64,000 nucleotides of DNA from Kofleriaceae bacterium (GCA_018058095.1 JAGPCO010000004.1:82568-146567), one strand, 5' to 3'. Counted from the stretch's first letter, positions 35,143-43,634 are shown. Numbers and translations: made by a program. The notes: generated by a model from the sequence alone, not told the origin.

Positions 35143-35254
35143 TCTCGCGACCTTGGGGGCGAGGCGCAGGCACTTGGTGGTAGCGGGAGGCAATCCAGCG
35201 GAGAAATGCGACGATCTCGGCGAAGGAAACCCGGTCAGCGGCAAACCAGGACAT

Positions 35255-36367
35255 ATGAAGCCTGTCAGGTTGATGGTCTCCGGGCGGTATCCAAGTCCCC
35301 GTCGTTCCCCCGCCCGGGGACCATCACCTGGCATCGCTTCGTTGTTCGCTCTGGCCGCGGCGCTCATCGCGCCTGGGCGGGGCTGGGCCGAGGACACCTC
35401 GGCTCCGGGATCGTCGGGCCCGGCCGCGTCCACGTCGGCATCCTCGTCCGCGTGTGTGATCGAGCTGATCCGCGCGCCGGCAGAGGTGGCTGAGGTCGTC
35501 CAGCAATGGGTCGGCGCCGAGCCGGTCTGTACCCGGCTGACGGTCCGCATCATCCCGACCGAAGGTGGCCTGTACGTCCTGGCCACCGCACCTGATGGTC
35601 GCACCTGGGATCGAATCGTGCCGGACGCGCAGACCGCGGGCGTCTTGGTCGCGAGCTGGGCCGCCGATGGAACGGTGAGCGCTCCGGGCCCTTCAGCCTC
35701 AAGTGCCGCGTCCACGGCCGCCAGCGTGACACCGGAGACTGTCTCGGTCTCGCCTCCCGCGCTCGCACCCGTCGCCGCGAAGGTGCAAGCGGCGCCGCCC
35801 CGGCAGGTCCGGGTGGCGATGGCCTCACCCGAGGCAGCGCCGGGCCTGGCGGACGCGGGCTCGTTGACGCGGGCCACTCCGCGGCGAGCAGGTACCCGGT
35901 CCGTGCGGGCGACCGTCCTGGTCGGGCCCAACGTCAGCGCCCTGCTCGCGGTCGACGTCGTGGCGGTCCGCTCGCTCCGCTTCGGGCTGGCGCTGGGGAG
36001 CGACGCCCACACGCAGGACACCGAGGACGGCAGCGCGATGTACCGGGTCCACTCGCGCGAGGTCTGGTTGGCCGCGCACGCCGCCTGGGAGGTGGGGATC
36101 TCGCCGCGGTTCGACCTGCGGTCGCAGGTCGCGGCCGCGCTCGTGCCGACCCGGGTCCAGGCCGATGTCGTCGGCGCGTTCTTCGACGAGGGATACCTGC
36201 TTCGGTTCGGGCTGGGGCTCGGGGTGGACGTGACCGCTCGCCTCGGACACGACTGGCGCGTCGCCGCTGGCCCGCACCTGACCCTGGCCACGGCGGGATC
36301 GCCGATCTACGGCATGACCCCACGGGTCGAGGCTCGCCTGGGGCTGGGCCTGGGCCGAACCTTCTGA
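35255..36367 (+). CDS. Putative outer-membrane beta-barrel protein with an ECF sigma pair downstream
   Basis: This 370-residue protein has a long basic n-region before a hydrophobic signal (SLFALAAALIAPGRGWA). A small N-terminal domain contains two cysteines, then comes a Ser/Ala/Pro linker. The C-terminal 150 residues alternate polar and hydrophobic in beta-strand fashion and end in Phe (GLGLGRTF), the typical barrel terminus. The ATG at 35255 is preferred, with ATG 35273 as alternative. The sigma factor gene starts four bases after the stop, so it is first in an operon with the sigma and anti-sigma genes. Codon use is somewhat less G/C-biased than elsewhere. Confidence 0.68.
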   Translation: MKPVRLMVSGRYPSPRRSPARGPSPGIASLFALAAALIAPGRGWAEDTSAPGSSGPAASTSASSSACVIELIRAPAEVAEVVQQWVGAEPVCTRLTVRIIPTEGGLYVLATAPDGRTWDRIVPDAQTAGVLVASWAADGTVSAPGPSASSAASTAASVTPETVSVSPPALAPVAAKVQAAPPRQVRVAMASPEAAPGLADAGSLTRATPRRAGTRSVRATVLVGPNVSALLAVDVVAVRSLRFGLALGSDAHTQDTEDGSAMYRVHSREVWLAAHAAWEVGISPRFDLRSQVAAALVPTRVQADVVGAFFDEGYLLRFGLGLGVDVTARLGHDWRVAAGPHLTLATAGSPIYGMTPRVEARLGLGLGRTF

Positions 36368-36371
36368 TCCC

Positions 36372-37031
36372 ATGTCGACCCGCTCGCCACACCCGCTCGC
36401 CAAGCTCGTTCCCCTGCACCGGGGCGACGGCGACGGCGGCACCCGCGCCGAGCCGCTGGGGGAGCAGGGCCTCATCGCCGCCTGCGCCGCCGGCGACGGC
36501 GCGGCGCGGGCGCGCTTCTTCGAGCGCTACATCGACGTCGTGTATCGAGTGGTTCGTCGTCTCCGACCGGGAGCCGACCACGCGGTCGAGGATCTGGTGC
36601 AAGCCACGTTCCTGCAGGCGTACGCGGCGGCGCCGCGCTTCCGCCTGGGTGAGCCGGTCCGGCCCTGGTTGCTCGGCATCGCCGCCAACCTGACCCGCGA
36701 GCACGCGCGGCGCGAGGGGCGACGGATCCGGGCCATGGGCACGCTGGCGGCATGGTGGTCGAGCGAGCCGGCGGCCAGCGTCGACGCCCTCGATCGGCAG
36801 CGCCTGGCTCGGCTGCCCGAGGCCATGGCCGAGCTCCCGCACGACCTGCGCGCGGTGCTGGTGCTAGTCGATCTTGAGGGCCAGGGCGGTCGCGACGCGG
36901 CGAAGATCCTGGCCATCCCGGAGGGGACGGTGTGGCGCCGCCTGTACCAGGCTCGGCGTCGGCTGCGAGTGGCGCTCGACACCTTCGCGCCCGCCCCAGC
37001 GGTGGTGGATCCCGCGCGGAGGCGGCGATGA
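36372..37031 (+). CDS. ECF RNA polymerase sigma factor
   Basis: This 219-residue protein has region 2 (RFFERYIDVVYRVVRRLRPG, EDLVQATFLQAYAAAPRF, and FRLGEPVRPWLLGIAANLTR) and region 4 (LPHDLRAVLVLVDLEGQGG, IPEGTVWRRLYQARRRLRVA), matching sigma-70 ECF factors. It lies between an outer-membrane protein gene and the FecR-type anti-sigma gene, with a 4-base ATGA overlap to the latter, as in typical sigma/anti-sigma operons. The stimulus is unknown; a surface signal through the barrel protein is possible. Confidence 0.88.
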   Translation: MSTRSPHPLAKLVPLHRGDGDGGTRAEPLGEQGLIAACAAGDGAARARFFERYIDVVYRVVRRLRPGADHAVEDLVQATFLQAYAAAPRFRLGEPVRPWLLGIAANLTREHARREGRRIRAMGTLAAWWSSEPAASVDALDRQRLARLPEAMAELPHDLRAVLVLVDLEGQGGRDAAKILAIPEGTVWRRLYQARRRLRVALDTFAPAPAVVDPARRRR

Positions 37032-38065
37032 GCTGCCCGACGACCGCTACCCTGGCCGCCGCCGCCAGTGACGAGCTGCCCCTGGCCCGCCGTGGCGAGC
37101 TCGAGCTGCACGTCGTCGGGTGTGCCCGGTGTGCGGCCCGCTTGACCGAGCAGGAGCTGATGGCGGTGGCGCTCGCCGACGCGGATCTCGCGGAGCCGGC
37201 GCTGTCGACGGCAGCGCGGCGACGCCTGGGCGACCGGGTTCTGGTCGCGGCCAACCAGGACACGCCCACGGCGGCGCCGCGACGTCGAGCGCCAGCGCCG
37301 CGTGCGGCGCAGGTCGGCTTCGGGATTCTGGCGGCGGCGGCGGTGGCGGGCTGGCTCGCGGTCGGGTCGCGTCGATCCCGGCCGCTCGCCCCGGCGCTGG
37401 CGCAGGCGCCCATCGCCGCGGGGGCGGCGGCCGTTGACCGGATCGACCGGCCCCGGCCCGATGCCATGGCGCCGCCAGTGGTGGCCGCGGTGAATGCGTC
37501 GTCGGCCGCCCGGTACACCCGGCGGTCCGTCGGCGGCCGCGACCAGCTCACGATCGAGGACGGCACCGTCGCGATCGACGCGCGTGGAGGGCGCCTCGAG
37601 GTGGTCGTCGGCGGCGCCGTGACGACCGTCGCCGACGCCCGCGTCGAGGTCAGCGCGCGCGGGGGCCGGGTCAGCCGGGTCGCGGTCTTCGCCGGCTCGG
37701 TCGAGCTGGCGGCGCCGGGGGGGCCGGTGGTGATCGCCGCGGGTGACCTCTGGACCGCGCCGCCGGCTCCGACCGCTCCGGCCGTCGGCGTGGCGCGGGC
37801 GCCGGCGCCGACCGCGGCCGAGTGGTTCCGGCGCGGCTGGCTCGCCCTGCGCGCCGGTCGTCACGCCGAGGCCATCGCCGCCTTCGATCGCGCCGACGCG
37901 CCGTCCGTCGCCGAGGACGCCGCCTACTGGGCCGCGATCGCCTGCCAGCGCGCCGGCGACCACGCCGCGGCGCGGGCCCGCCTGACCCGGTTCGTCACCG
38001 CCTTCCCGGCCTCACCGCGCCGGGCCGAAGCTCTGGCGTCGCTGGCCGCGCCTGCACCGCCGTAA
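37028..38065 (+). CDS. FecR-like anti-sigma factor with zinc-finger and TPR-like C-terminus
   Basis: This 345-residue protein begins with an anti-sigma zinc-binding motif (LELHVVGCARCAARL), has one transmembrane helix (VGFGILAAAAVAGWLAVG) and a periplasmic FecR-like beta domain (LTIEDGTVAIDARGGRLEV ... VAVFAGSVELAAPGG). It ends in a tetratricopeptide-like helical region (AEWFRRGWLALRAGRHAEAI; AYWAAIACQRAGDHAAA). It would hold the upstream sigma factor at the membrane and release it on a periplasmic signal. The ATG at 37028 overlaps the sigma stop. The TPR tail is an extra compared with simple FecR proteins and may bind the signal partner. Confidence 0.85.
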   Translation: MSCPTTATLAAAASDELPLARRGELELHVVGCARCAARLTEQELMAVALADADLAEPALSTAARRRLGDRVLVAANQDTPTAAPRRRAPAPRAAQVGFGILAAAAVAGWLAVGSRRSRPLAPALAQAPIAAGAAAVDRIDRPRPDAMAPPVVAAVNASSAARYTRRSVGGRDQLTIEDGTVAIDARGGRLEVVVGGAVTTVADARVEVSARGGRVSRVAVFAGSVELAAPGGPVVIAAGDLWTAPPAPTAPAVGVARAPAPTAAEWFRRGWLALRAGRHAEAIAAFDRADAPSVAEDAAYWAAIACQRAGDHAAARARLTRFVTAFPASPRRAEALASLAAPAPP

Positions 38066-38068
38066 CGG

Positions 38069-38851
38069 TCAGCGCCGGGTCTGGGCGTACCAGGCCGCCA
38101 CCTCGCCGGGCTCGAGCGCGCGGTTCCAGGCCACCACCTCGTCGAGCCGGCCGACGAACGCGATCGGATCGGCGAGGTCGGGCATGCAGCCGATCCGCAG
38201 CGGGACGGCGAACGGGGTGATCGTGGTCGCGCTGTCGCCGCTCACCGTGTCGAGCACCCCGTCGACGTACAGGCGGGTCCGCTCCGCCGATGGCCGGCTG
38301 CCGTCGAACACCGCGGTCAGCTGGGTCCAGCGATCGTTGCTGAGGGCCTGGGCGCCGCCGAAGCGGTCGTCCTCGGTGTCGACGTCGACCCAGGCGGCGT
38401 CGCGGTCCCACAGGAACAACGTGAACGCCGAGCGGTCCTGGTAGGCGGCCCGCTTGCTGATGATGCCGAACGGCGTCGTGCCGTCGAGCGCGGTCGGAAA
38501 GACCCAGGCGCTGAGGGTCAGCGCCATGCCCGGCCGGTTGCTCGGGCCATCGGCGAACTGGACGCAGGCCGTTCCACCCGGGAACGCGCCGACGCGGCCA
38601 CGGGTCGGATCGTCGACCACCGCGGCGCCGCCGGTCACGATGCCGGCCGGCCCACCGCAGCTGTCGATGGCGGCGCCGCCGGCCCAGTCGGCCTCGTCCA
38701 TACGCAGGTACACGCCGCAGTCGCGCAGGATCGCCGGCGGCGCGTCGGTGCTCGGCACGGCGTCAGCCGGGGCAACGCCGTCGGTGCGGGTGTCGAGGCC
38801 GACCTGCCCGCACCCAAGCGAGCACGCCGCGATCCCCAGCAGCCATCGCAC
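38069..38851 (-). CDS. LamG/concanavalin-like lectin-domain lipoprotein
   Basis: This 260-residue protein has a lipoprotein signal (LLGIAACSLGC) and an Asp/Pro linker. A concanavalin-like jellyroll follows with typical strands: VYLRMDEADW, ALTLSAWVFPTALDG, FTLFLWDRDAAWVDVD, WTQLTAVFDGSRPS, RLYVDGVLDTVSG and VGRLDEVVAWNRALEPGEVA. LamG domains bind carbohydrates or proteins on the cell surface. It ends three bases after the anti-sigma stop on the other strand, so the genes are convergent. Confidence 0.82.
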   Translation of the reverse strand: MRWLLGIAACSLGCGQVGLDTRTDGVAPADAVPSTDAPPAILRDCGVYLRMDEADWAGGAAIDSCGGPAGIVTGGAAVVDDPTRGRVGAFPGGTACVQFADGPSNRPGMALTLSAWVFPTALDGTTPFGIISKRAAYQDRSAFTLFLWDRDAAWVDVDTEDDRFGGAQALSNDRWTQLTAVFDGSRPSAERTRLYVDGVLDTVSGDSATTITPFAVPLRIGCMPDLADPIAFVGRLDEVVAWNRALEPGEVAAWYAQTRR

Positions 38852-38990
38852 CCGTCGAGGGTACCAGCGGCGCGGCGGCCGTGGCCATCGTGGACTCGCG
38901 CCTGGTGTGGCGCCAGCGCCGGCGTCGCTGGCGCGCGATGCCGGTGAAGATGGCGCATCGATCGCGGCGCATCCCGTCTATAGTGCGAGG

Positions 38991-39125
38991 ATGCGCCGCC
39001 TTACCGCCGCCCTCCTGCTGCTCGCCCTCGCCACCGTCGCCGCGTGCGGGGCGTCGACCTCGAACACGCTGCGGTCGAAGACCCAGCGGGTAGGCTGCGA
39101 CGCGTGCCACACCACGTGGTACTAG
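38991..39125 (+). CDS. Tiny lipoprotein with a CxxCH motif
   Basis: This 44-residue open frame starts at ATG 38991. It has a classic lipoprotein signal (LLLLALATVAACG, Cys at 19) and, after a 16-residue spacer, GCDACHTTWY, a CxxCH motif (C36, C39, H40). The mature part is only 26 residues. The motif could bind haem covalently or form a disulfide, and a metal-binding role is also possible. No family was recognised. The good signal sequence argues that it is real. It is convergent with the pirin gene. Confidence 0.6.
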   Translation: MRRLTAALLLLALATVAACGASTSNTLRSKTQRVGCDACHTTWY

Positions 39126-39144
39126 AACCGACCGTTCCGGCCGC

Positions 39145-40185
39145 CTAGGTGGCGTGCTCGACCCGGCCGTCGACGTGGCGGGCGAACCGGCCGGCGTCGC
39201 GGCTGTGGGTCGGTGCGTCGCTCGGCCACGGCCAGCCGCCGAACTGCGTGCGCCGGTAGTCGGCGAACGCCTGCTGGATCTCGGTCGGCGTGTTCATCAC
39301 GAACGGCCCGTGCTGCACCACCGGCTCGCCGATGGGCTGGCCCTGCAGCAGCAGCAGCTCGCCGGCGCCGCCCGCCACCAGCGGCAGGTCGACGTCGGCC
39401 CGGACCTGGATCGCGTGCCCGCGCGGCACGCGCTGACCATCGACGTCGAGGTGGTCGCCGGCGAAGAAGTACAGCACGCGCTGGCTGCCGGGCCGCGCCG
39501 CCGGCACCGTCCAGCGGGCGCCGGCCGCTAGCCGCACCGTCCAGATCGCCACGTCGTGCTCGGGCCGCGCCGCCCACGACTTCGGCGGCGGCGCTGGTGG
39601 CGGCAAGGCCTGGCCGGCCTGGCCGGCCGCTCCGGGCAGCGGGCCGGCGTAGGTGGTTACCGTCACCGCGCGCCCGTCGACGTCGGTCAGCGCGTGTACC
39701 GGTGTGCCGTCGGCCCACAGCATCGTGAAGTGCGGCTCGGTCAGCTTGTCGGCGGCCGGCAGGTTGAGCCAGATCTGGAACAGCTCGACCGGGTTGGGCC
39801 CGTCGGGGTCGAGCAGCGGGAACATCTCGCAGTGGACGATGCCGCGCCCGGCGGTCATCCACTGGCAGTCGCCGCGGCCAAAACGCGCCGTCGCCCCGAG
39901 CGAGTCGGAGTGATCGATGAAGCCGCGCCGGGCCACGGTCACGGTCTCGAAGCCGCGGTGCGGGTGCTGCGGGAAGCCGGGCACGACGGTGCCGTGGTAC
40001 ATGCGCCAGCCGTCCTTGCCGGCGAAGTCCTGGCCGAGGTCACGTCCGGCCAGCGAGGCGGCCGGGCCGAGGTCGGCGTTGCCGGCCGGGTAGGCGTCGT
40101 CGTGGTGGACGCAGAACAGGAACGGGTCGAGCGTCGGCCAGGGGAAGCCTAGCTTGACCACCGCGAGCACGTTGGGCGACGGCAT
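39145..40185 (-). CDS. Pirin-family cupin protein
   Basis: This 346-residue protein has a double-cupin build. The N-terminal signature GFPQHPHRGFETVTVARRGF, the following DHSDSLGATARFGRGDCQWM and the metal-site HCEMFPL are typical of pirins. Pirins are nuclear cofactors in eukaryotes and quercetinase-like or stress-response proteins in bacteria. The N-terminal His, His and Glu metal ligands are kept. It starts with ATG at 40185, with family length slightly above average owing to a Pro-rich insert (PPPAPPPKSW). Confidence 0.85.
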   Translation of the reverse strand: MPSPNVLAVVKLGFPWPTLDPFLFCVHHDDAYPAGNADLGPAASLAGRDLGQDFAGKDGWRMYHGTVVPGFPQHPHRGFETVTVARRGFIDHSDSLGATARFGRGDCQWMTAGRGIVHCEMFPLLDPDGPNPVELFQIWLNLPAADKLTEPHFTMLWADGTPVHALTDVDGRAVTVTTYAGPLPGAAGQAGQALPPPAPPPKSWAARPEHDVAIWTVRLAAGARWTVPAARPGSQRVLYFFAGDHLDVDGQRVPRGHAIQVRADVDLPLVAGGAGELLLLQGQPIGEPVVQHGPFVMNTPTEIQQAFADYRRTQFGGWPWPSDAPTHSRDAGRFARHVDGRVEHAT

Positions 40186-40266
40186 CCGGAAGGCGTAGCA
40201 CCACGCGCGCGGGTGCGGCGTGGTGGACGGGTGGGACAGTGCGTTCGCGCCCGGCGCGCGCCGCGG

Positions 40267-40761
40267 TCAGAACGTGCCGCCGCCGATGGCCCCGCCGAGC
40301 TGGTCGCGCAGCGGCCGGTTGACCGTGTGGGGCGCGACGGCGTCGGGGCGGGCCGGGCGGCCGAAGCCGCGCACCGGGTTCAGCGGCGGGTCGACGGCGG
40401 CGCTGTCGGCGTCGCTCAGCTCGCCGTCGCCGATCTGGGTCGGGTCGATCGGACCGCCGGCGAACGCGCCGTCGACGTCGACCTGGACGTCGTCGAGGGC
40501 ATCGGCCGGCTGGTCGCCGGGGCGGCCGAGCACGATGTCGTCGTCGCCGGCCGGGCGGGCCTTGACGTGCGCCTCGAGGTCCGCGGCGGCGATCTCCGAC
40601 TCGTCCGCGGGCAGGTCGAGGTCGACCGCGACATCGATCGGGGCGCCGATGTCGATCTGGCTGTCGTCGTCCTCCGCCAGGCAGCCAGCGCCGGTGGTGA
40701 GGGCCAGGGTGGCGACGAGGGTGGTGAGGGCGCGGGCGACGAGGTTCATCGAGTTCTTCAT
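40267..40761 (-). CDS. Acidic lipoprotein, unknown function
   Basis: This 164-residue protein has a lipoprotein signal (LVATLALTTGAGC, Cys at 27). The mature part is highly acidic (LAEDDDSQIDIGAPID, DESEIAAADLEAH) with little predicted structure. An AAGGAG ribosome-binding site lies nine bases before the ATG at 40761. It is probably surface-anchored, and no family was recognised. Divergent from the transposase gene across a 349-base gap. Confidence 0.6.
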   Translation of the reverse strand: MKNSMNLVARALTTLVATLALTTGAGCLAEDDDSQIDIGAPIDVAVDLDLPADESEIAAADLEAHVKARPAGDDDIVLGRPGDQPADALDDVQVDVDGAFAGGPIDPTQIGDGELSDADSAAVDPPLNPVRGFGRPARPDAVAPHTVNRPLRDQLGGAIGGGTF

Positions 40762-41110
40762 GGTGGCTTGCTCCTTGTGCCGCCTGTTCTCGACCACCGG
40801 TCGCGCCGGTTGCGTGACCTCGCCGCGATCGCGCAACCCGACGAAGTCACAGGGATCGGGGGGGCCCCGCTGAGACAGACCGCTGAGACAAGGTCCCCCG
40901 CTGAGACAAGGTCGTGACGACGTGATCAGGGGATGGGTCGCGGAGTGGGGCGTTATGTAAACCGGCGAGATGGCTCGGGCCGCGTGTCCGGGAGTGGGCG
41001 AGGGGCGGACGGGGCGGACGAAAGAGTCCGGTGGGCCGGACAGGCGGGTTGGCAAGTGGCGGGAATGTGGCGAAAGGTTGGTTGGCGCGGGATGTGCTGC
41101 GGGTGGGGGT
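40762..41110. other. Intergenic region with triple repeat and G-rich stretch
   Basis: No gene was recognised here. It holds three copies of CCGCTGAGACA (listed separately), and from about 40960 a strongly G-rich, C-poor top strand (GGCGAGGGGCGGACGGGGCG and similar) leads up to the transposase start. The upper part carries the ribosome-binding site of the acidic lipoprotein. Confidence 0.5.
40867..40908 (+). repeat. Three direct copies of CCGCTGAGACA
   Basis: Copies lie at 40867-40877, 40880-40890 and 40898-40908. The last two share the longer CGCTGAGACAAGGTC. They lie about 200 bases upstream of the Y1 transposase gene and may mark its left end or be a regulatory array. Confidence 0.6.
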
Positions 41111-42130
41111 ATGGTGACGGAACGGCAGAAGGAGACGGGCAAGGGTGGGGCGGTGCGGCGGATCCGGTATTTGCCGCTGGAGACGACGATGCCGGAGGGT
41201 GGGCCGGGGGGGCTGGTGGAGGTGACGATCAGGACGATCGCGGCGATGCTGCTGTGCCGGCCGTCGGAGCGGCTCAATCAGCGGATCTTGGGGGTGATGG
41301 GGCGGGCGCTGGCGCTGTACCCGGTGGCGCTGCACGCCTTTGTCTTCATGTCGAACCACTGGCACGCGCTGCTGACGACGCCGGATGGCGAGACGCTGGC
41401 GCGGTTCGTTCAGCACGTGAACAGCAATGTCGCCAAGGCGATCAAGGAGGAGACGGGCTGGACGGGCAGGGTCTGGCAGCGGCGAGCGGCGAACATCGCG
41501 GTGCTCGACGACGACGCGGCGGAAGACCGGCTGCGCTACGTGCTGGCGCACGGGGTGAAGGAGGGGTTGGTCGAGCGGTCGGAGGACTGGCCGGGCGTGA
41601 ACTGCGTGAGCGCGCTGCTCGGGCGCGAGCGGCTGGTGGGGCGGTGGGCGACGAAGAAGGGGCGCAAGCGGGTGGTGGAGACCTACTTCATCGACCTGGC
41701 GCCGCTGCCGGGCTGGCGCGTGCTGCGCGAGGAGCAGCGGCTGCACCGGGTCCGGCGCATGCTGGCCGGCATCCAGCGCGACGCGGCGGCGGCGCGGGGT
41801 GAGGCGCCGCCGCTCGGCCGGGCCGCGGTGCTGGCGCAGGATCCGCTCGACCGGCCGACGCGCAGCAAACACGGCGCGGCGCCGCCGTGTCACACGACGG
41901 AGCGCCACCGGCGCGACGCGTTCAAGGCCGGCCGCGAGCACCTGTGCGCGGCGTACGCGGCGGCGCGCGAGCGGCGATGGCGGCGCGAGCACGAGGTGCC
42001 CGGCTTCCCGGCTGGCTGCTTCCCCAGCCCGCCCCGCTTCGTCGCGCCGATCGACCCGGCGGTGGTCGCCGCCCGCCGCGCCCGCGTGCTGGCGGCGCAC
42101 CAGCGGACGCGGTGGCAACCCATGGCCTGA
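41111..42130 (+). CDS. Y1/HUH transposase, second RAYT-like copy, distinct from the one at 24 kb
   Basis: This 339-residue protein has an N-terminal Y1 domain with FVFMSNHWHALLTTPDG (H83, H85) and tyrosine Y143 in LRYVLAHGV, with WTGRVWQRRAANIAVLD between. About 190 further residues (DLAPLPGWRVL ... CFPSPPRFVAPIDP) form a C-terminal extension also seen in larger myxobacterial RAYT relatives by recollection. The ATG at 41111 was chosen, although the frame stays open upstream. Top-strand G bias differs from neighbouring genes. The HUH and Tyr residues are intact. It shares little sequence with the transposase at 23987, so it represents a separate family. Confidence 0.82.
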   Translation: MVTERQKETGKGGAVRRIRYLPLETTMPEGGPGGLVEVTIRTIAAMLLCRPSERLNQRILGVMGRALALYPVALHAFVFMSNHWHALLTTPDGETLARFVQHVNSNVAKAIKEETGWTGRVWQRRAANIAVLDDDAAEDRLRYVLAHGVKEGLVERSEDWPGVNCVSALLGRERLVGRWATKKGRKRVVETYFIDLAPLPGWRVLREEQRLHRVRRMLAGIQRDAAAARGEAPPLGRAAVLAQDPLDRPTRSKHGAAPPCHTTERHRRDAFKAGREHLCAAYAAARERRWRREHEVPGFPAGCFPSPPRFVAPIDPAVVAARRARVLAAHQRTRWQPMA

Positions 42131-42213
42131 ACGGGCGGCGACCGGTCCCCACACCCGGCCCACGCCGGTGCGAGCGCTGGCCGGCCCGCACTGCGCCCGC
42201 GCCGGCCCGAAGG

Positions 42214-42266
42214 CGCGCGGCCGGGCCGAGGTGTTCGGACCGAGACGCGCGGCCAGGCCGAGGTGT
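42214..42266 (+). repeat. Two 21-base direct repeats
   Basis: CGCGCGGCCGGGCCGAGGTGT (split here as CGCGCGGCC + GGGCCGAGGTGT) at 42214-42234 recurs at 42246-42266 with one mismatch, 32 bases apart, in the 216-base gap before the cytochrome gene. The function is unknown; a duplicated promoter or operator region is possible. Confidence 0.45.
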
Positions 42267-42346
42267 CGCGGTTTCGTGGCCCGGGCCGCCCACCTGTGGG
42301 CACAGATCCGCTCGACGGGCCCGGGCCGGGACGCTACAACCCGTCG

Positions 42347-43588
42347 GTGCGCCTGCCAGATCTCGTCCTTGCTCGCCGCGCGCCCGCGCTGCTCCCCGTG
42401 CTGCTCGCCGCCGCCGCCTGCAGCCGCGAGTCGCCGCACGCGCCGCCGCCGCCGCCGTCGCCGGTGCCCACGCCGGTCGCGCCGGCCGGCCCGACCTCGA
42501 GCGGGCCGGTCAGCACGGCGCCGCCAGCGCCGACCCCGCCGCCCGCCCCGGCCATGCCGCCCGAGGTGGTGGCCGGCCGCACCGCGTTCGCCAAGTACTG
42601 CGCGCTGTGCCATGGCCCGGCCGCCCGCGGCTACGCCGCCGACAACGCGCCGTCGCTGGTCAACCCGACCTTCCTGGCCACCGTCGAGGACAGCTTCCTG
42701 ATGGCCAGCATCAAGGAGGGCCGCCCCGGCACCGCGATGGCCGGCTACGCACGCGACCTGGGCGGGCCACTCGACGACACCCAGATCCAGCAGGTCATCG
42801 CCTTCCTGCGCTGGCAGGGCCCGGCCCGGCAGGAGCTGCCGGTGGTGGCCGCCAGCGGCGATCGAGGTCGCGGCCGCACGGTGTACGACCAGCACTGCGC
42901 CAAGTGTCACGGCACGCCGGGCAAGCGCGGCGAGTACCTGCACCTGGCGCAGTCGATCTTGCTCCGCAACGTGACCGACGCCTTCCTGCGCCACGCCATC
43001 GCCGTCGGTCGCCCCGGCACGCCGATGGTGGCGTGGGCCGGCACGTTGACCGCCGCGCAGATCGAGGACGTGGTCGCGCTGCTGCGGAGCTGGGAGGGCG
43101 TCAAGCCCCCGCCGCCGCTGCCCAAGCTGACCACGCCGACCGGCAAGGAGCCGGTCGTGCTCCACCCCAAGGGCAAGGCGCCGGCATGGAAGCTGCGCGA
43201 CGCTCGCTTCGTCGCTGCCGATGATGTCGTGAAGGCCTACCGGCAGAAGCGGCGCATGGTGCTCCTCGACGCCCGGCCGGCGTCGGACTGGATGCGCATG
43301 CACATCCCGGGTGCGGTCTCGGTCCCGCACTACGACCTGAGCCGCCTCGACGACGTGCCCAAGGACGGCACCTGGGTGGTGGCGTACTGCGCCTGCCCGC
43401 ACCACGCCTCGGGCGAGGTCGTCGACGAGCTGCGCCGGCGCGGCTACAAGAACACCGCGGTGCTCGACGAGGGCATCCTGGTCTGGCAGCAACGCGGGTA
43501 TCCCATCACCTCGTCGCCGGTGGCGCCGGCCGGCCTCAAGCCCGATCCCCACGCCGGCCACGACCACAGCGGCCACGGCCACCCGTAG
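42347..43588 (+). CDS. Dihaem cytochrome c - rhodanese fusion lipoprotein
   Basis: This 413-residue protein starts at GTG 42347 with a lipobox-like AAAC signal and a long Pro-rich linker. Two cytochrome c domains follow: CALCH (C85, C88, H89) and CAKCH (C184, C187, H188), each with a Met later (TAMAGY, TPMVAW). The C-terminal third is a rhodanese domain (VVLLDARPASDWMRMHIPG as fragment LLDARPASDWMRMHIPG) with a reactive loop YCACPHHASGE around C348 and C350. It ends in a His-rich tail (HAGHDHSGHGHP). The combination suggests an exported redox protein acting on sulfur compounds or metals. The rhodanese loop with two cysteines and two histidines is atypical. Confidence 0.85.
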   Translation: MRLPDLVLARRAPALLPVLLAAAACSRESPHAPPPPPSPVPTPVAPAGPTSSGPVSTAPPAPTPPPAPAMPPEVVAGRTAFAKYCALCHGPAARGYAADNAPSLVNPTFLATVEDSFLMASIKEGRPGTAMAGYARDLGGPLDDTQIQQVIAFLRWQGPARQELPVVAASGDRGRGRTVYDQHCAKCHGTPGKRGEYLHLAQSILLRNVTDAFLRHAIAVGRPGTPMVAWAGTLTAAQIEDVVALLRSWEGVKPPPPLPKLTTPTGKEPVVLHPKGKAPAWKLRDARFVAADDVVKAYRQKRRMVLLDARPASDWMRMHIPGAVSVPHYDLSRLDDVPKDGTWVVAYCACPHHASGEVVDELRRRGYKNTAVLDEGILVWQQRGYPITSSPVAPAGLKPDPHAGHDHSGHGHP

Positions 43589-43621
43589 CCGGGCGCCCGG
43601 GCGCAACCCGAGGGCCGCGGT

Positions 43622-43634
43622 GGCACCAGGTGCC
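43622..43634. terminator. Short palindrome between convergent genes
   Basis: GGCACC-A-GGTGCC is a perfect 6-base palindrome in the 138-base gap between the cytochrome-rhodanese gene and the TSP3 lipoprotein gene. It may be part of a bidirectional terminator; no T-run is seen. Confidence 0.3.

Noticed and set aside
40867..40908. Three repeats as a CRISPR array
   Set aside because: Repeats are only 11 bases with 2- and 7-base spacers; no cas genes.
40847..43606. Minus-strand open frame of 919 codons
   Set aside because: Antisense to the Y1 transposase and the cytochrome-rhodanese gene; composition is a shadow.
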